Positions 44,578-53,130 of a stretch of 64,000 bases of DNA are shown piece after piece. A program made the translations under genes and the position numbers. Source of the stretch: Verrucomicrobiales bacterium (GTDB lineage Bacteria > Verrucomicrobiota > Verrucomicrobiia > Limisphaerales > J093); NCBI GenBank assembly GCA_024233215.1, contig JACKPW010000001.1, positions 124,001 through 188,000 on the forward strand, given 5' to 3'. The notes beneath the pieces were generated by a model. It searched no databases and had not been told where the DNA came from. It was given only the letters and a program-made list of their open reading frames with translations. How positions within the stretch are numbered: position 1 is the stretch's first letter; each line of letters begins with the position of its first letter.

Positions 44578-45720
44578 TCAAACCCGCACGTAGATCTTGC
44601 GGCGGTCGAGCCACCAGCAGAGGCTGATTGCGAGCAGGATTCCGGCGACGGACAGGACCACCTCCCCCAGGCCGGTGGCCTGGTGGTTGAACCACTCCTC
44701 GACCGGCCCGCCGAGGACACGCGCGGCGATGTCGTCGAACTTCAGCAGGTTGCCGAGCATGTAGATGGTGATGGGATTCAGTCCGATCCAGACGAACGGT
44801 TGGGCCCACAACTTCCATCCGCGCACATCGATGATCCAGTAGAACGTGGCGAGGAACATCGCGCTGCAACCGCCGGCGACGAGGACGTAGGAGCTGGTCC
44901 AGAGCTTCTTGATGATGGGGAACTGGAGTCCCCACAACGCGCCGAGAGCCACACCCGCGAGCCCGGCTCCGGCCAGCCAGGCGGCCTTGCGGCCCGGGGT
45001 ACCCTTCGGATCCTGGAGCAGCAGCCCGGCAAACACCCCCAACAAGCAGGTGCAGATGGCTGGCAACGTGCTCAACAGCCCCTCGGGATCGTGGTCGCCG
45101 TCCCATTTGCGCCACGGCAGATAGTGGGCGTCGATCCAGTTGGCGAGATTCTTCCCTTCCTCGAAATGACCCGCACCGACCCCGGGCACCGGCACCAAGG
45201 CCATCAGCGCCCAGTAACCAAGCAGAAGACCCACGCACCAGATCACCAGACCGCGCGGTTTGAAGAACAGGAACAACAGACTCGCGGCCCCGTAGCAAAG
45301 GGCGATTCGCTGGAGCACCCCAAGCAGCCGGATGCTTTCCCAACCGTTCTCCCAGCCGTGATAGTAGAAGATGCCCAGGAGATAGAGGATGACAGTGCGC
45401 CGAATCACCCGGCCGACCGCGGCGGTCCGCCCTTCCCGTTCCTGGAGTTTGGTGAGCGAAAACACCAGCGAAACCCCGACGATGAAGACGAACATCGGGA
45501 AGATGAGGTCGTAGAAGCGAAAGCCCTGCCAGTCCACGTGGTTGAGTTGGGTGCCGAGAACGCCCACGACTCCCTTTGGTTCCATCTGGGAAAGGGCGTG
45601 CCCGATGGAGTCGCCGCCCATGATCCAGAGCATGTCGAAGCCGCGCAGGGCATCAAGCGACATGAGGCGCAAACCGGACTTCGCCGCGGGTTCCACCGAG
45701 GGTGTGGTGTCGTCTTTCAT
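44578..45720 (-). CDS. HGSNAT-like (DUF5009/DUF1624) membrane acetyltransferase
   Basis: The protein has 380 aa and about ten membrane helices. The N-terminal signature LMSLDALRGFDMLWIMGGD and the following HVDWQGFRFYDLIFPMFVFI are characteristic of heparan-alpha-glucosaminide N-acetyltransferase (HGSNAT/NagX) relatives. Other helices include RTVILYLLGIFYYHGWENGW, GLLLGYWALMALVPVPG and AAWLAGAGLAGVALGALWGL; the conserved PFVWIGLNPITIYMLGNLL is near the C-terminus. In bacteria these inner-membrane proteins are linked to use of glucosamine-containing or other glycans; acetyl transfer is known for the family but not proven for this member. It forms an apparent operon with the isomerase-like gene. 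Confidence 0.88.
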   Translation of the reverse strand: MKDDTTPSVEPAAKSGLRLMSLDALRGFDMLWIMGGDSIGHALSQMEPKGVVGVLGTQLNHVDWQGFRFYDLIFPMFVFIVGVSLVFSLTKLQEREGRTAAVGRVIRRTVILYLLGIFYYHGWENGWESIRLLGVLQRIALCYGAASLLFLFFKPRGLVIWCVGLLLGYWALMALVPVPGVGAGHFEEGKNLANWIDAHYLPWRKWDGDHDPEGLLSTLPAICTCLLGVFAGLLLQDPKGTPGRKAAWLAGAGLAGVALGALWGLQFPIIKKLWTSSYVLVAGGCSAMFLATFYWIIDVRGWKLWAQPFVWIGLNPITIYMLGNLLKFDDIAARVLGGPVEEWFNHQATGLGEVVLSVAGILLAISLCWWLDRRKIYVRV

Positions 45721-45854
45721 CTTATGGCGGCGCGCAGACTAGACTGGGTGGGGACGGCGGCGCCAGCACCGTTTGGGCCACCGTTTGGGCCTCGGAGGAG
45801 GCCGGCGTGTTCCCGGCTGTCCTTTCACGCGCGACCTCGGCGGTCTGCCGCTCA

Positions 45855-46733
45855 CTACCGGAAGCTGTTCCAGACTTCCGGGACGGCCACCCACATTCCC
45901 GGGCGTTTCGGGTTGGCGTCATAGTCAGCCTGGACCCAGACCTGCCTTTTGTTCAACACCTGCGCGTGACCGTCGTAGAAGGCCAGGCCTGCGCCTTCGG
46001 CGTGGCGGTAGAGCACCGGCCCGCCGCAACCGGCGTTCTTGTAGTCCTGGACGCTGCCGGTCATGCCGAGTTTGTCCCAACCCTTGGTGTGGTTGGCGCC
46101 CTTCCACTGGGACCACCAGTCGTGACCGTCATGAAAGACGAGGCTCTCTGAAGGGGAGCGAATGGCGGAGAGCTTGTGCCCGGCATGGTCGGCACTGGCG
46201 AGCGCCCAGCTCCGTCCGTCGGAGGGATACCAGTCCTCGAAATTGTAGCTGTAACTGGTGAGGGTGCCGCGGTTCTCGCTGTTGGGCCTGGTGGGGTCGT
46301 TGGCGTAGGCGAAGTTGCGCGGATCCCAGATGGCTTTGTCGGCGGGACACCGGTATTCAATTGGCGTCTGGACCGTGGAATTGGCGTTGTCCGAGTAGCC
46401 GATGGTTTCGCGAAACGGCACGTTGGCCATCCAGAGCGTGGTGGTGCCGTCACGGTTGAGCTGGATCAGGGGGACCGCGTTGTCCTCGTAGTCGCCGGCA
46501 TAGAGGCTGTTGGCCATGGAGAACTGGCGGAGGTTGTTCAGGCACGCGGCTTTGTAGCTGGCCTGCTTGGCCTTCGCGAGCGCCGGCAGCAGCATGCCGG
46601 CCAGAATGGCGATGATTGCCACCACGACGAGCAGTTCGATCAGGGTGAATGCGGGTCCCGACACGACGGAGGGAGGGAGGCTCGGGGCGTGCGGCCGCCG
46701 TCGCTGTCGTGGCCAACTCGGGTTCGTGATCAT
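45855..46733 (-). CDS. Second pseudopilin with type IV prepilin leader
   Basis: The protein has 292 aa. After a 28-residue basic/proline-rich leader ending SGPA comes F29 of FTLIELLVVVAIIAILAGML, with the conserved Glu at mature position 5 (E33). The helix continues to LAKAKQASYKAACLNNLRQF, close to the pseudopilin at 35306 (AKEKGRQIACLNNLKQIG). The C-terminal part has VLYRHAEGAGLAFYDGHAQV, the DGH-type motif of this expanded family. It is divergent from the sulfatase at 46876 with 142 bp between them; in such genomes pseudopilins often sit next to sulfatase and glycan-use genes, but the reason is unknown. Confidence 0.87.
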   Translation of the reverse strand: MITNPSWPRQRRRPHAPSLPPSVVSGPAFTLIELLVVVAIIAILAGMLLPALAKAKQASYKAACLNNLRQFSMANSLYAGDYEDNAVPLIQLNRDGTTTLWMANVPFRETIGYSDNANSTVQTPIEYRCPADKAIWDPRNFAYANDPTRPNSENRGTLTSYSYNFEDWYPSDGRSWALASADHAGHKLSAIRSPSESLVFHDGHDWWSQWKGANHTKGWDKLGMTGSVQDYKNAGCGGPVLYRHAEGAGLAFYDGHAQVLNKRQVWVQADYDANPKRPGMWVAVPEVWNSFR

Positions 46734-46875
46734 GGAGGCAGACTATCGCCCATCGCCCCACTGCGACAAGCGTGCGAGGCCCCGGTGTGCGAGGCCCCGG
46801 TTGCCTGGAGGGGCGCAGGGCAGGGAGGGGATTGGCTGGACTTTCAGCGGGGGAGAGCCATCTTCTCGATCCGTC

Positions 46876-48354
46876 ATGAAAACTCCCCCGAATCGCGTTT
46901 CCGCCACCGCATTGCCCCGACGGTTTGCCCCGTTGTGGTCGGGTTGCCTGGCGCTCGCGGCGGGGTGGGCGCTTGAAGCCGCCGCTCGTCCGAACATCCT
47001 GTTCCTCGCGGTGGATGATCTCCGGCCGCAGCTCGGCTGCTATGGCAATCAATTGGTGAAGTCGCCGAACATCGATCGCCTGGCGGCGTCGGGGATGGTC
47101 TTCGAGCGGGCCTACTGCCAGGTGCCGGTCTGCGGGGCGTCGCGCGCCAGCCTGTTGACCGGCATGCGTCCCACGCGGACCCGGTTTGTCACTTTCGACA
47201 CCCGGGCGGACCAGGATGCGCCGGGAGTGACGACCCTGCCTGCGTATTTCCGCGATCACGGCTACACGACCTTGTCCCTGGGGAAGGTGTTCCACCACCG
47301 GAACGATGCGCCGGAAAGCTGGAGCGAGCCGGCCTGGCGGCCGAAGGTGATCGATGGCAACTGGCGGGATTACGCCGGCGAGGCGAATCGGGTCGCGGCC
47401 CGGGAGAACGACGGGAAGGGGCCGCCTTTCGAGAACGCCGATGTGCCGGACGAGACCTATGCCGACGGCAGGATCGCCGCGCGGGCGGTTGCGGAGTTGG
47501 AGCGGTTGAAGCAGTCGGGAACCCCTTTCTTCCTCGCTGCCGGCTTTCTCAAGCCACACCTGCCGTTCAACGCCCCGAAGCGCTACTGGGATCTCTACGA
47601 TGCGCGGACGATGCGGCTGCCTGCCAATTACCATCCGCCGGACGATGTTCCCGCGCAGGCGATGCACAACTGGGGCGAATTGCGGGGCTACGCGACGGTG
47701 CCCGCCAGGGGGGCGGTGTCGGACGAGATGGCGCGTACCTTGATCCATGGCTATCACGCCTGTGTGAGCTACACCGACGCACAGATCGGGAAGGTGTTGG
47801 ACGCGGTGGAGCGGCTTGGTCTGAGCGAAAACACGATTGTTGTCCTGTGGGGGGATCACGGCTGGAACCTGGGGGAGCACACGCTCTGGTGCAAACACTG
47901 CAATTTCGACAACGCCCTGCACGTCCCGCTGATTCTGCGGGCGCCGGGAGTTCCGGGTGGTCGCCGGACCCGGGCGCTGGTGGAGTTTGTGGACATTTAC
48001 CCGTCGCTTTGCGAACTGGCCGGGCTGCCCTGGCCCCGGCATCTTGAGGGCACGAGTTTCAGACCGTTGTTGGACGATCCCACACGACCTTGGAAGACGG
48101 CCGTCTTCAGTCGATGGGGTGCCGGCGATTCCATCAGGACCGACACCCACCTTTTCACGGAGTGGCGGGATCGGAACGGGGCGATTGTAGCCCGGATGCT
48201 CTATGACCACCGCAGTGACGCGGCGGAGAACCACAATCTCGGGGTTCGTCCGGAAAGCCGCCCATTGCTGCAGGGGCTATCCCGGCAACTGCAGGCTGGC
48301 TGGCAGGTTGCCCGCCCGTTCATCTCGGCAACCGACTCCGTTCAAATGCGTTAG
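46876..48354 (+). CDS. Secreted S1-family sulfatase (second copy type)
   Basis: From ATG 46876 the protein is 492 aa with a signal peptide (APLWSGCLALAAGWALEAAA). The formylglycine motif is C86-G-A-S-R followed by ASLLTGM. Metal-binding residues are D47-D48 in AVDDLRPQLGCYGN and the pair in WGDHGWNLGEHTLW. A conserved FFLAAGFLKPHLPFNAPKRY block fits iduronate-2-sulfatase-like enzymes. It shares its architecture with the sulfatase at 10541, though the two are clearly diverged. It would desulfate polysaccharides outside the cytoplasm after activation by a formylglycine-generating enzyme not seen in this window. Confidence 0.9.
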   Translation: MKTPPNRVSATALPRRFAPLWSGCLALAAGWALEAAARPNILFLAVDDLRPQLGCYGNQLVKSPNIDRLAASGMVFERAYCQVPVCGASRASLLTGMRPTRTRFVTFDTRADQDAPGVTTLPAYFRDHGYTTLSLGKVFHHRNDAPESWSEPAWRPKVIDGNWRDYAGEANRVAARENDGKGPPFENADVPDETYADGRIAARAVAELERLKQSGTPFFLAAGFLKPHLPFNAPKRYWDLYDARTMRLPANYHPPDDVPAQAMHNWGELRGYATVPARGAVSDEMARTLIHGYHACVSYTDAQIGKVLDAVERLGLSENTIVVLWGDHGWNLGEHTLWCKHCNFDNALHVPLILRAPGVPGGRRTRALVEFVDIYPSLCELAGLPWPRHLEGTSFRPLLDDPTRPWKTAVFSRWGAGDSIRTDTHLFTEWRDRNGAIVARMLYDHRSDAAENHNLGVRPESRPLLQGLSRQLQAGWQVARPFISATDSVQMR

Positions 48355-48401
48355 CGAGGTTCCACGCCCGGTTTGGGCACGTTGGAAATGCCTCCTGCAG
48401 C

Positions 48402-48430
48402 TTGACGGTCCGTAACGTGGTTGTTACGCT
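48402..48430 (+). promoter_or_regulatory. Possible promoter/operator of the accBC genes
   Basis: TTGACG (48402-48407) and TACGCT (48425-48430) are 17 bp apart, like a sigma-70 promoter with a weak -10. A perfect inverted repeat CGTAAC-N6-GTTACG (48411-48428) fills the spacer and runs into the -10 element, as a repressor operator would. It lies 117 bp before accB. Confidence 0.35.
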
Positions 48431-48546
48431 TCTGTCCGTCGAGATGAGTGCAAGAGCAGGGTCCGGTGCGGCTGCTGCTCTTTTGCTTGAACGCGGCGGC
48501 ATGGGCCGCCGATGCAATCGGTGAATTTCCCAACCCGCATCACGCC

Positions 48547-49017
48547 GTGGATTTGAAGGATATCAAGGTCATCATCGACCTGATGAAGAAGAACTCCCTT
48601 TCCGAGTTCGAACTCGAGAAGGAAGGCTTCAAGATCAAGCTCAAGCGCGGAGGTGCCTCCGTCGTGTCGGCGGGTGTGCCCGTCGACTGGCCGGTGGTGC
48701 CGGCGGCCCCGCCGGCGGTGGCCGTGCCGGCAGCACCGGCGCCCGCCGTTCCGGTCCCGGCCCCGAAGCCGACGGACGAGGAGTTGATCAAGTCGCCGAT
48801 GATCGGGACCTTCTACCGGGCTCCGGCCCCGGATGCCTCGGCCTACGTGGAGGTCGGCGCGGAGGTCAATCCCGAGTCGGTGGTCTGCATCATCGAAGCC
48901 ATGAAGGTGATGAACGAGATCAAGGCGGAGGCCCCCGGTGTGATCGTCGAAGTCATCGCCGAAAACGGCAAGCCGGTCGAATTCGGTCAGCCGCTCTTCA
49001 AGATCCGCCCGGCTTGA
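48547..49017 (+). CDS. accB: Biotin carboxyl carrier protein of acetyl-CoA carboxylase
   Basis: Start GTG 48547 is chosen because it gives MDLKDIKVIIDLMKKNSLSE, the canonical AccB N-terminus, and 156 aa, the usual length; an upstream in-frame start at 48448 adds unrelated sequence. The order is an N-terminal helical segment, an Ala/Pro-rich linker (~50-75), then the biotinyl domain with the biotin-acceptor K120 in CIIEAMKVMNEI. It carries carboxybiotin between biotin carboxylase and carboxyltransferase in the first step of fatty-acid synthesis. accC follows after 72 bp. Confidence 0.93.
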   Translation: MDLKDIKVIIDLMKKNSLSEFELEKEGFKIKLKRGGASVVSAGVPVDWPVVPAAPPAVAVPAAPAPAVPVPAPKPTDEELIKSPMIGTFYRAPAPDASAYVEVGAEVNPESVVCIIEAMKVMNEIKAEAPGVIVEVIAENGKPVEFGQPLFKIRPA

Positions 49018-49089
49018 TGCACGTCCATCCCGCTCGTCAAAACCCCAGCGCGGTCCGGGTGTTCCCGGAAGCGCCCCGCCCCCGCCACG

Positions 49090-50451
49090 ATGTTTGAGAA
49101 GATCCTGATTGCCAACCGGGGGGAGATTGCCGTGCGGGTGATCCGCACGTGCAAGGAGATGGGCATCAAGACCGTGGCGGTCTACTCGGAGGCCGACGCG
49201 AACTCCATGCACGTGCAGATGGCTGACGAGGCGGTTTGCATTGGTCCGGCCTCAAGTTCCGAAAGCTACCTGCGCGTGGACCGGTTGATCAGCGCGGCGG
49301 AGATCACCGATGTCGACGCCATTCACCCGGGCTACGGCTTTCTGTCGGAGAATGCCCAATTCGCCGACATCTGCGAGAGCTGCAACATCAAGTTCATCGG
49401 CCCCAGCGCCAAGGCGATGAACGCGTTGCATGACAAGGCGGCAAGCCGCGAACTGGCGAAGAAAGCCGGCGTGCCGATTCCTCCCGGTTCGGACGGCATC
49501 CTCGAGAACGAGACGGACGCGGTCGCCGTCGCCAAGAAGATCGGCTATCCGGTGCTGCTGAAGGCGGTGGCCGGCGGGGGTGGGCGGGGGATGCGGGTGG
49601 TGCACAACGACATTTCGCTGAAGAAGGGCTTCCACATGGCCCGGGCGGAGGCCGAGAAGGCGTTTGGCAATGCGGGCGTCTACCTGGAGAAATACTTCGA
49701 GAACCCCCATCACATTGAGTTCCAGATCATGGGGGACGGCCGGGGCAACATCATCCACCTGGGTGAACGGGACTGCTCGATCCAGCGCCGGCACCAGAAG
49801 TTGGTGGAGGAGACGCCCTCGCCGCTCATCGACAATCGCTTCAAGGATCTGCGACGGAAGATGGGGAAGGCGGCCATCCGCATCGCCCACACGGCCGGCT
49901 ATACCAACGCCGGCACGGTGGAGTTCATCGTGGACGATGCCGGATCCTTCTATTTCCTGGAGGTCAACAAGCGCATCCAGGTGGAGCATCCGGTGACTGA
50001 GGAGGTGACCGCGACCGATCTCATCCGGTTGCAGATTCTCGTGGCGGCCGGTGAGAGTCCAAAACTTTCCCAGGGCGGCATCCGGTTCCGTGGGCACTCC
50101 ATCGAGTGCCGCATCAATGCGGAGGATCCGTATGACAACTTCCGCCCCTGCCCGGGCCGGGTGGAGATGTATTATCCGCCGGGCGGACGCGGGGTGCGGG
50201 TGGAAAGCCACATTTACTCGGGGTATGTGATCCCGCCGACCTACGATTCGATGATCGGCAAGTTGATCGCGACGGGCCGGGATCGCACGGCCGCGATGAA
50301 CCGTATGAGCCGGGCCTTGGGGGAGTTCATGATCACGGGAATCAAGACCACCATTCCCTTCCTGCAAACCATCATGCAGGATCCGGATTTCCGCCGGGGA
50401 ACCTACTCCACCGGTTTCATCGAAGAGCTTCAAAGGCGCGGCAACCCATAG
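49090..50451 (+). CDS. accC: Acetyl-CoA carboxylase, biotin carboxylase subunit
   Basis: The protein has 453 aa, standard length. It starts MFEKILIANRGEIAVRVIR; other hallmarks are HPGYGFLSENAQFA, the ATP-grasp glycine loop KAVAGGGGRGMRVV, the HIEFQIMGDGRGN and GERDCSIQRRHQKLVEE segments, FLEVNKRIQVEHPVTE with the catalytic Arg/Glu region, and GHSIECRINAEDP near the end. It uses ATP and bicarbonate to carboxylate biotin on AccB. The NKRIQVEHPVTE motif has Lys where most family members have Met (NMR-type motif). Confidence 0.96.
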   Translation: MFEKILIANRGEIAVRVIRTCKEMGIKTVAVYSEADANSMHVQMADEAVCIGPASSSESYLRVDRLISAAEITDVDAIHPGYGFLSENAQFADICESCNIKFIGPSAKAMNALHDKAASRELAKKAGVPIPPGSDGILENETDAVAVAKKIGYPVLLKAVAGGGGRGMRVVHNDISLKKGFHMARAEAEKAFGNAGVYLEKYFENPHHIEFQIMGDGRGNIIHLGERDCSIQRRHQKLVEETPSPLIDNRFKDLRRKMGKAAIRIAHTAGYTNAGTVEFIVDDAGSFYFLEVNKRIQVEHPVTEEVTATDLIRLQILVAAGESPKLSQGGIRFRGHSIECRINAEDPYDNFRPCPGRVEMYYPPGGRGVRVESHIYSGYVIPPTYDSMIGKLIATGRDRTAAMNRMSRALGEFMITGIKTTIPFLQTIMQDPDFRRGTYSTGFIEELQRRGNP

Positions 50452-50476
50452 ATCACTCTCCCCTGGTGGCCCTTTC

Positions 50477-51991
50477 ATGAGCGAGTCCGTCCCCCCCTCA
50501 ACCGTCGGCCACCTGTGTTGCGGGGCGCCGAATCCCGGTCATCCCCGCCATTACTGTGGTCTGTTCGGGGTGTTCAACCACGAGCAGGCCCCGGAACTCA
50601 CCTACTACGGCCTCTATGCCCTGCAGCATCGTGGGCAGGAGAGCGCCGGCATTGTCGCGTGTGACGACGACGGCCAGTTTCGAGTGCACCGGGGCATGGG
50701 ACTGGTGCCGCAGGTCTTCTCCGAGGAGCGGCTGAAGGGGTTGAACGGGCGGATGGCAATCGGGCACACCCGCTACTCCACCACCGGTTCCTCCCATCTC
50801 CGGAACGCGCAGCCCCTCACGGTGGATTGCTCCCGCGGCCAGATCGCCATCGCCCACAATGGCAATCTCACAAACGCCGCCCAGCTTCGCGCCGAGTTGG
50901 AGGAACGGGGTTCGATCTTCCAGACCACGGTGGACAGCGAGATCATCGTGCATTTGCTGGCCCAGCCGGGTCCTCCCGGCGATTCCACGCTGGTCCAGAG
51001 CATCCGCCGGATCGAGGGGGCCTATTCGCTGCTCCTCATGACCACGAACGAGTTGATCGGGGTGCGCGATCCCCACGGATTCCGCCCGCTCTCCCTCGGA
51101 CGGCTGAAGGATGGCTGGGTGCTGGCCAGTGAAACGTGCGCCTTCGACCTCATCCAGGCCGACTTCGTCCGTGACGTCGATCCCGGCGAGGCGGTGATCA
51201 TCGACCGGGACGGTGTCCGGAGCATTCAGATCTTTCCGGAGCATCGGCGCCGGGCTTTCTGCATCTTCGAGTATGTCTATTTCGCCCGGCCGGACAGTGC
51301 GATTTCGGGTCGAAATGTGCACCAGGTGCGGGTTGCCATGGGGCGTCAACTGGCGAAGGAACAGCCACGGGAGGCCGACCTTGTCGTGCCGGTGCCGGAC
51401 AGTGGCAACTGTGCCGCGTTGGGCTACTCCCTGCAGTCGGGCATCCCCTTCGAGATGGCGTTCGTTCGGAATCACTACGTGGGTCGGAGCTTCCTGCAGC
51501 CGACGCAACTGATTCGGGATTTCAATGTGCGGGTGAAGCTGAACCTGATCGGCGACCTGGTCCGGGGCAAACGGGTGATCATCGTGGATGACTCCATCGT
51601 TCGCGGCACCACCTGCCAGACGCGCGTGAACAACCTGAAGGAGGCCGGTGCGCGGGAAGTGCATGTCATGGTGAGCTGCCCTCCGCACCAACATCCGTGT
51701 GTCTACGGCATCGATTTTCCCGAACGGGACAAGCTGATGGCCGCCCGGTACTCGCTGGACCAAATCCGGGATTATCTCAACGCGGATTCCCTGGCGTATC
51801 TCTCCCAGGAAGGAATGGTGGAGGCCACCGGACTGTCGCCCGATTCCTTCTGCATGGCGTGTTACGACGGCGATTACCCGGTGCCGTATGACGCCTCACT
51901 GGACAAGCACATCATGGAGTCGCGGCGGGCGCGGGTGCAGACCCTGGGCGAGGGGTTGGCGGAGGACACCCGCCAACAGCGGCTGTTCTAG
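50477..51991 (+). CDS. purF: Amidophosphoribosyltransferase
   Basis: This 504-aa enzyme makes phosphoribosylamine from PRPP and glutamine, the first committed step of purine synthesis. A 26-residue propeptide-like start precedes the nucleophile C27 in HYCGLFGVFNH, as in Bacillus-type PurF, which is matured by cleavage. The glutaminase domain shows YALQHRGQESAGI, AIGHTRYSTTGSS and IAHNGNLTN. The phosphoribosyltransferase domain has the PRPP loop KRVIIVDDSIVRGTT. The CYGCP-type iron-sulfur cysteines were not traced with confidence, although C-terminal cysteines exist (SCPPHQHPC, FCMACYDGDYPV). It begins 25 bp after accC, and its stop directly abuts the stop of the convergent exbD gene. Confidence 0.96.
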   Translation: MSESVPPSTVGHLCCGAPNPGHPRHYCGLFGVFNHEQAPELTYYGLYALQHRGQESAGIVACDDDGQFRVHRGMGLVPQVFSEERLKGLNGRMAIGHTRYSTTGSSHLRNAQPLTVDCSRGQIAIAHNGNLTNAAQLRAELEERGSIFQTTVDSEIIVHLLAQPGPPGDSTLVQSIRRIEGAYSLLLMTTNELIGVRDPHGFRPLSLGRLKDGWVLASETCAFDLIQADFVRDVDPGEAVIIDRDGVRSIQIFPEHRRRAFCIFEYVYFARPDSAISGRNVHQVRVAMGRQLAKEQPREADLVVPVPDSGNCAALGYSLQSGIPFEMAFVRNHYVGRSFLQPTQLIRDFNVRVKLNLIGDLVRGKRVIIVDDSIVRGTTCQTRVNNLKEAGAREVHVMVSCPPHQHPCVYGIDFPERDKLMAARYSLDQIRDYLNADSLAYLSQEGMVEATGLSPDSFCMACYDGDYPVPYDASLDKHIMESRRARVQTLGEGLAEDTRQQRLF

Positions 51992-52411
51992 TCAGCCCCC
52001 CGGCTGGCGGGTGAACGCGGCGATGGGTTTCTTGAAGCCCGCTGCCTTCACGGCATCCATGGCGCCAACCACCTTGCCCCACGGTGCGTCCGTGTCCGCG
52101 CGCAGGGAGATGTCCGCCTCGGGACGCGAACCCGCGAGTGCCTGCAGGCGGTTTCCGAGTTCCTCCAGCGTCACCGCGGCGTCCTGGTAGAAGAAATGGG
52201 GTTCGGTGGGGGCGACGGTGATGACAACCGTTTCCTCCGCCGCCGCGCCTGCCCGTCCCTGTCGGGATTCCGGCAGGGTCAGCTTGATGGTGGGCTGGGT
52301 CTTGAACGTGCTGGTGGCCATCATGAACACGAGCAACACCAGCAGAATGTCGATCAAGGGGACGATGATGACCGCGGGCGGTTGGCGGCGTTTGCGCTCG
52401 TAGAAACGCAT
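51992..52411 (-). CDS. exbD: ExbD/TolR-family biopolymer transport protein
   Basis: The chosen start is ATG 52411 (MRFYERKRRQPPAVIIVPLI), 4 bp after the exbB stop, with GGAGGAGG about 12 bp upstream; a further ATG at 52438 lacks such a site. The protein is 139 aa: a basic N-terminus, one membrane helix (VPLIDILLVLLVFMMATSTF) with the conserved proton-pathway Asp in PLIDILL, then a periplasmic domain (ISLRADTDAPWGKVVGAMDAV). It works with ExbB to energise a TonB-like protein. It is the last gene of the minus-strand operon and ends flush against purF. Confidence 0.93.
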   Translation of the reverse strand: MRFYERKRRQPPAVIIVPLIDILLVLLVFMMATSTFKTQPTIKLTLPESRQGRAGAAAEETVVITVAPTEPHFFYQDAAVTLEELGNRLQALAGSRPEADISLRADTDAPWGKVVGAMDAVKAAGFKKPIAAFTRQPGG

Positions 52412-52415
52412 GGTC

Positions 52416-53090
52416 TCAGCCTGCCTCCTCCGCGTCATGGCGGGAGTCGTGTCCCCCGCGCGTGGACCTGCGTCGTCCGTCGGTCCCGGCCTGCCGATAG
52501 AGGCGCCGCAACAGGTCGTCCAGCAGGTTTTCCAGTTCCACAGCCAGCGTTTCCACCTTCTTTGTGAAGTAGCTCCAGGCCACCAAAGAGGGGATGGCAA
52601 TGAGCAACCCCATCATGGTGGTGTTGAGGGCGATTGCGATGCCGCGGGCCAGGACCGCATTGTCGCTGACGCCGGCGGCGCCCAGGTCCCCGAAGAGGGT
52701 CATCAAACCGTGAATCGTGCCCAGCAGACCCAGCAACGGGGCGATGCCCACCACCACTTCCAGCACCACGAGCCCCCGTTCCAGGGACACGATTTCCTGA
52801 CGGGCGCGGGTCTGGAGGGCGTTGGCGTTGTCGTTCTTGGGCCAGGCCAGATGGGACATCGCGGTGCTGACCAGACGGCTCAATGTCGACGGCCCCTTTT
52901 CACAGGTGCTCTGGACAAGGGGCAGATCCTCGCGACCCCGGCATTCAGCCAGCAGCGTTTCGAGCTCGGCCGGCACCACCTTTTGCCGGCGCAACGCCAG
53001 TCCGCGTTCGATGATGAATGTCACGCTGACCAACGAGGTCAGCAACAGCAGCAACATGAAAGGCCCACCGGCCAGCAAGAATTCCCACAT
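52416..53090 (-). CDS. exbB: ExbB/TolQ/MotA-family proton-channel protein
   Basis: The start at 53090 (MWEFLLAGGPFMLLLLLTSL) gives 224 aa, with GGAGA upstream. Three membrane helices are seen: the N-terminal one, then GLVVLEVVVGIAPLLGLLGT and AIALNTTMMGLLIAIPSLVA. The conserved APLLGLLGTIHGLM and the polar residues of the third helix are typical of ExbB/TolQ. The cytoplasmic loop holds the SLERGLVVLEVV lead-in. It converts proton flow into movement of the TonB-type protein encoded just upstream (gap of 40 bp), together with ExbD. Confidence 0.93.
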   Translation of the reverse strand: MWEFLLAGGPFMLLLLLTSLVSVTFIIERGLALRRQKVVPAELETLLAECRGREDLPLVQSTCEKGPSTLSRLVSTAMSHLAWPKNDNANALQTRARQEIVSLERGLVVLEVVVGIAPLLGLLGTIHGLMTLFGDLGAAGVSDNAVLARGIAIALNTTMMGLLIAIPSLVAWSYFTKKVETLAVELENLLDDLLRRLYRQAGTDGRRRSTRGGHDSRHDAEEAG

Positions 53091-53130
53091 CTTAAGTCTC
53101 CATCTCCATCTCTCGGACCACTCGCATCGC

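Noticed and set aside
43507..45924. 805-aa plus-strand open frame
   Set aside because: It overlaps the isomerase-like and HGSNAT-like genes in antisense. Both of those have clear family signatures, while this frame has none.
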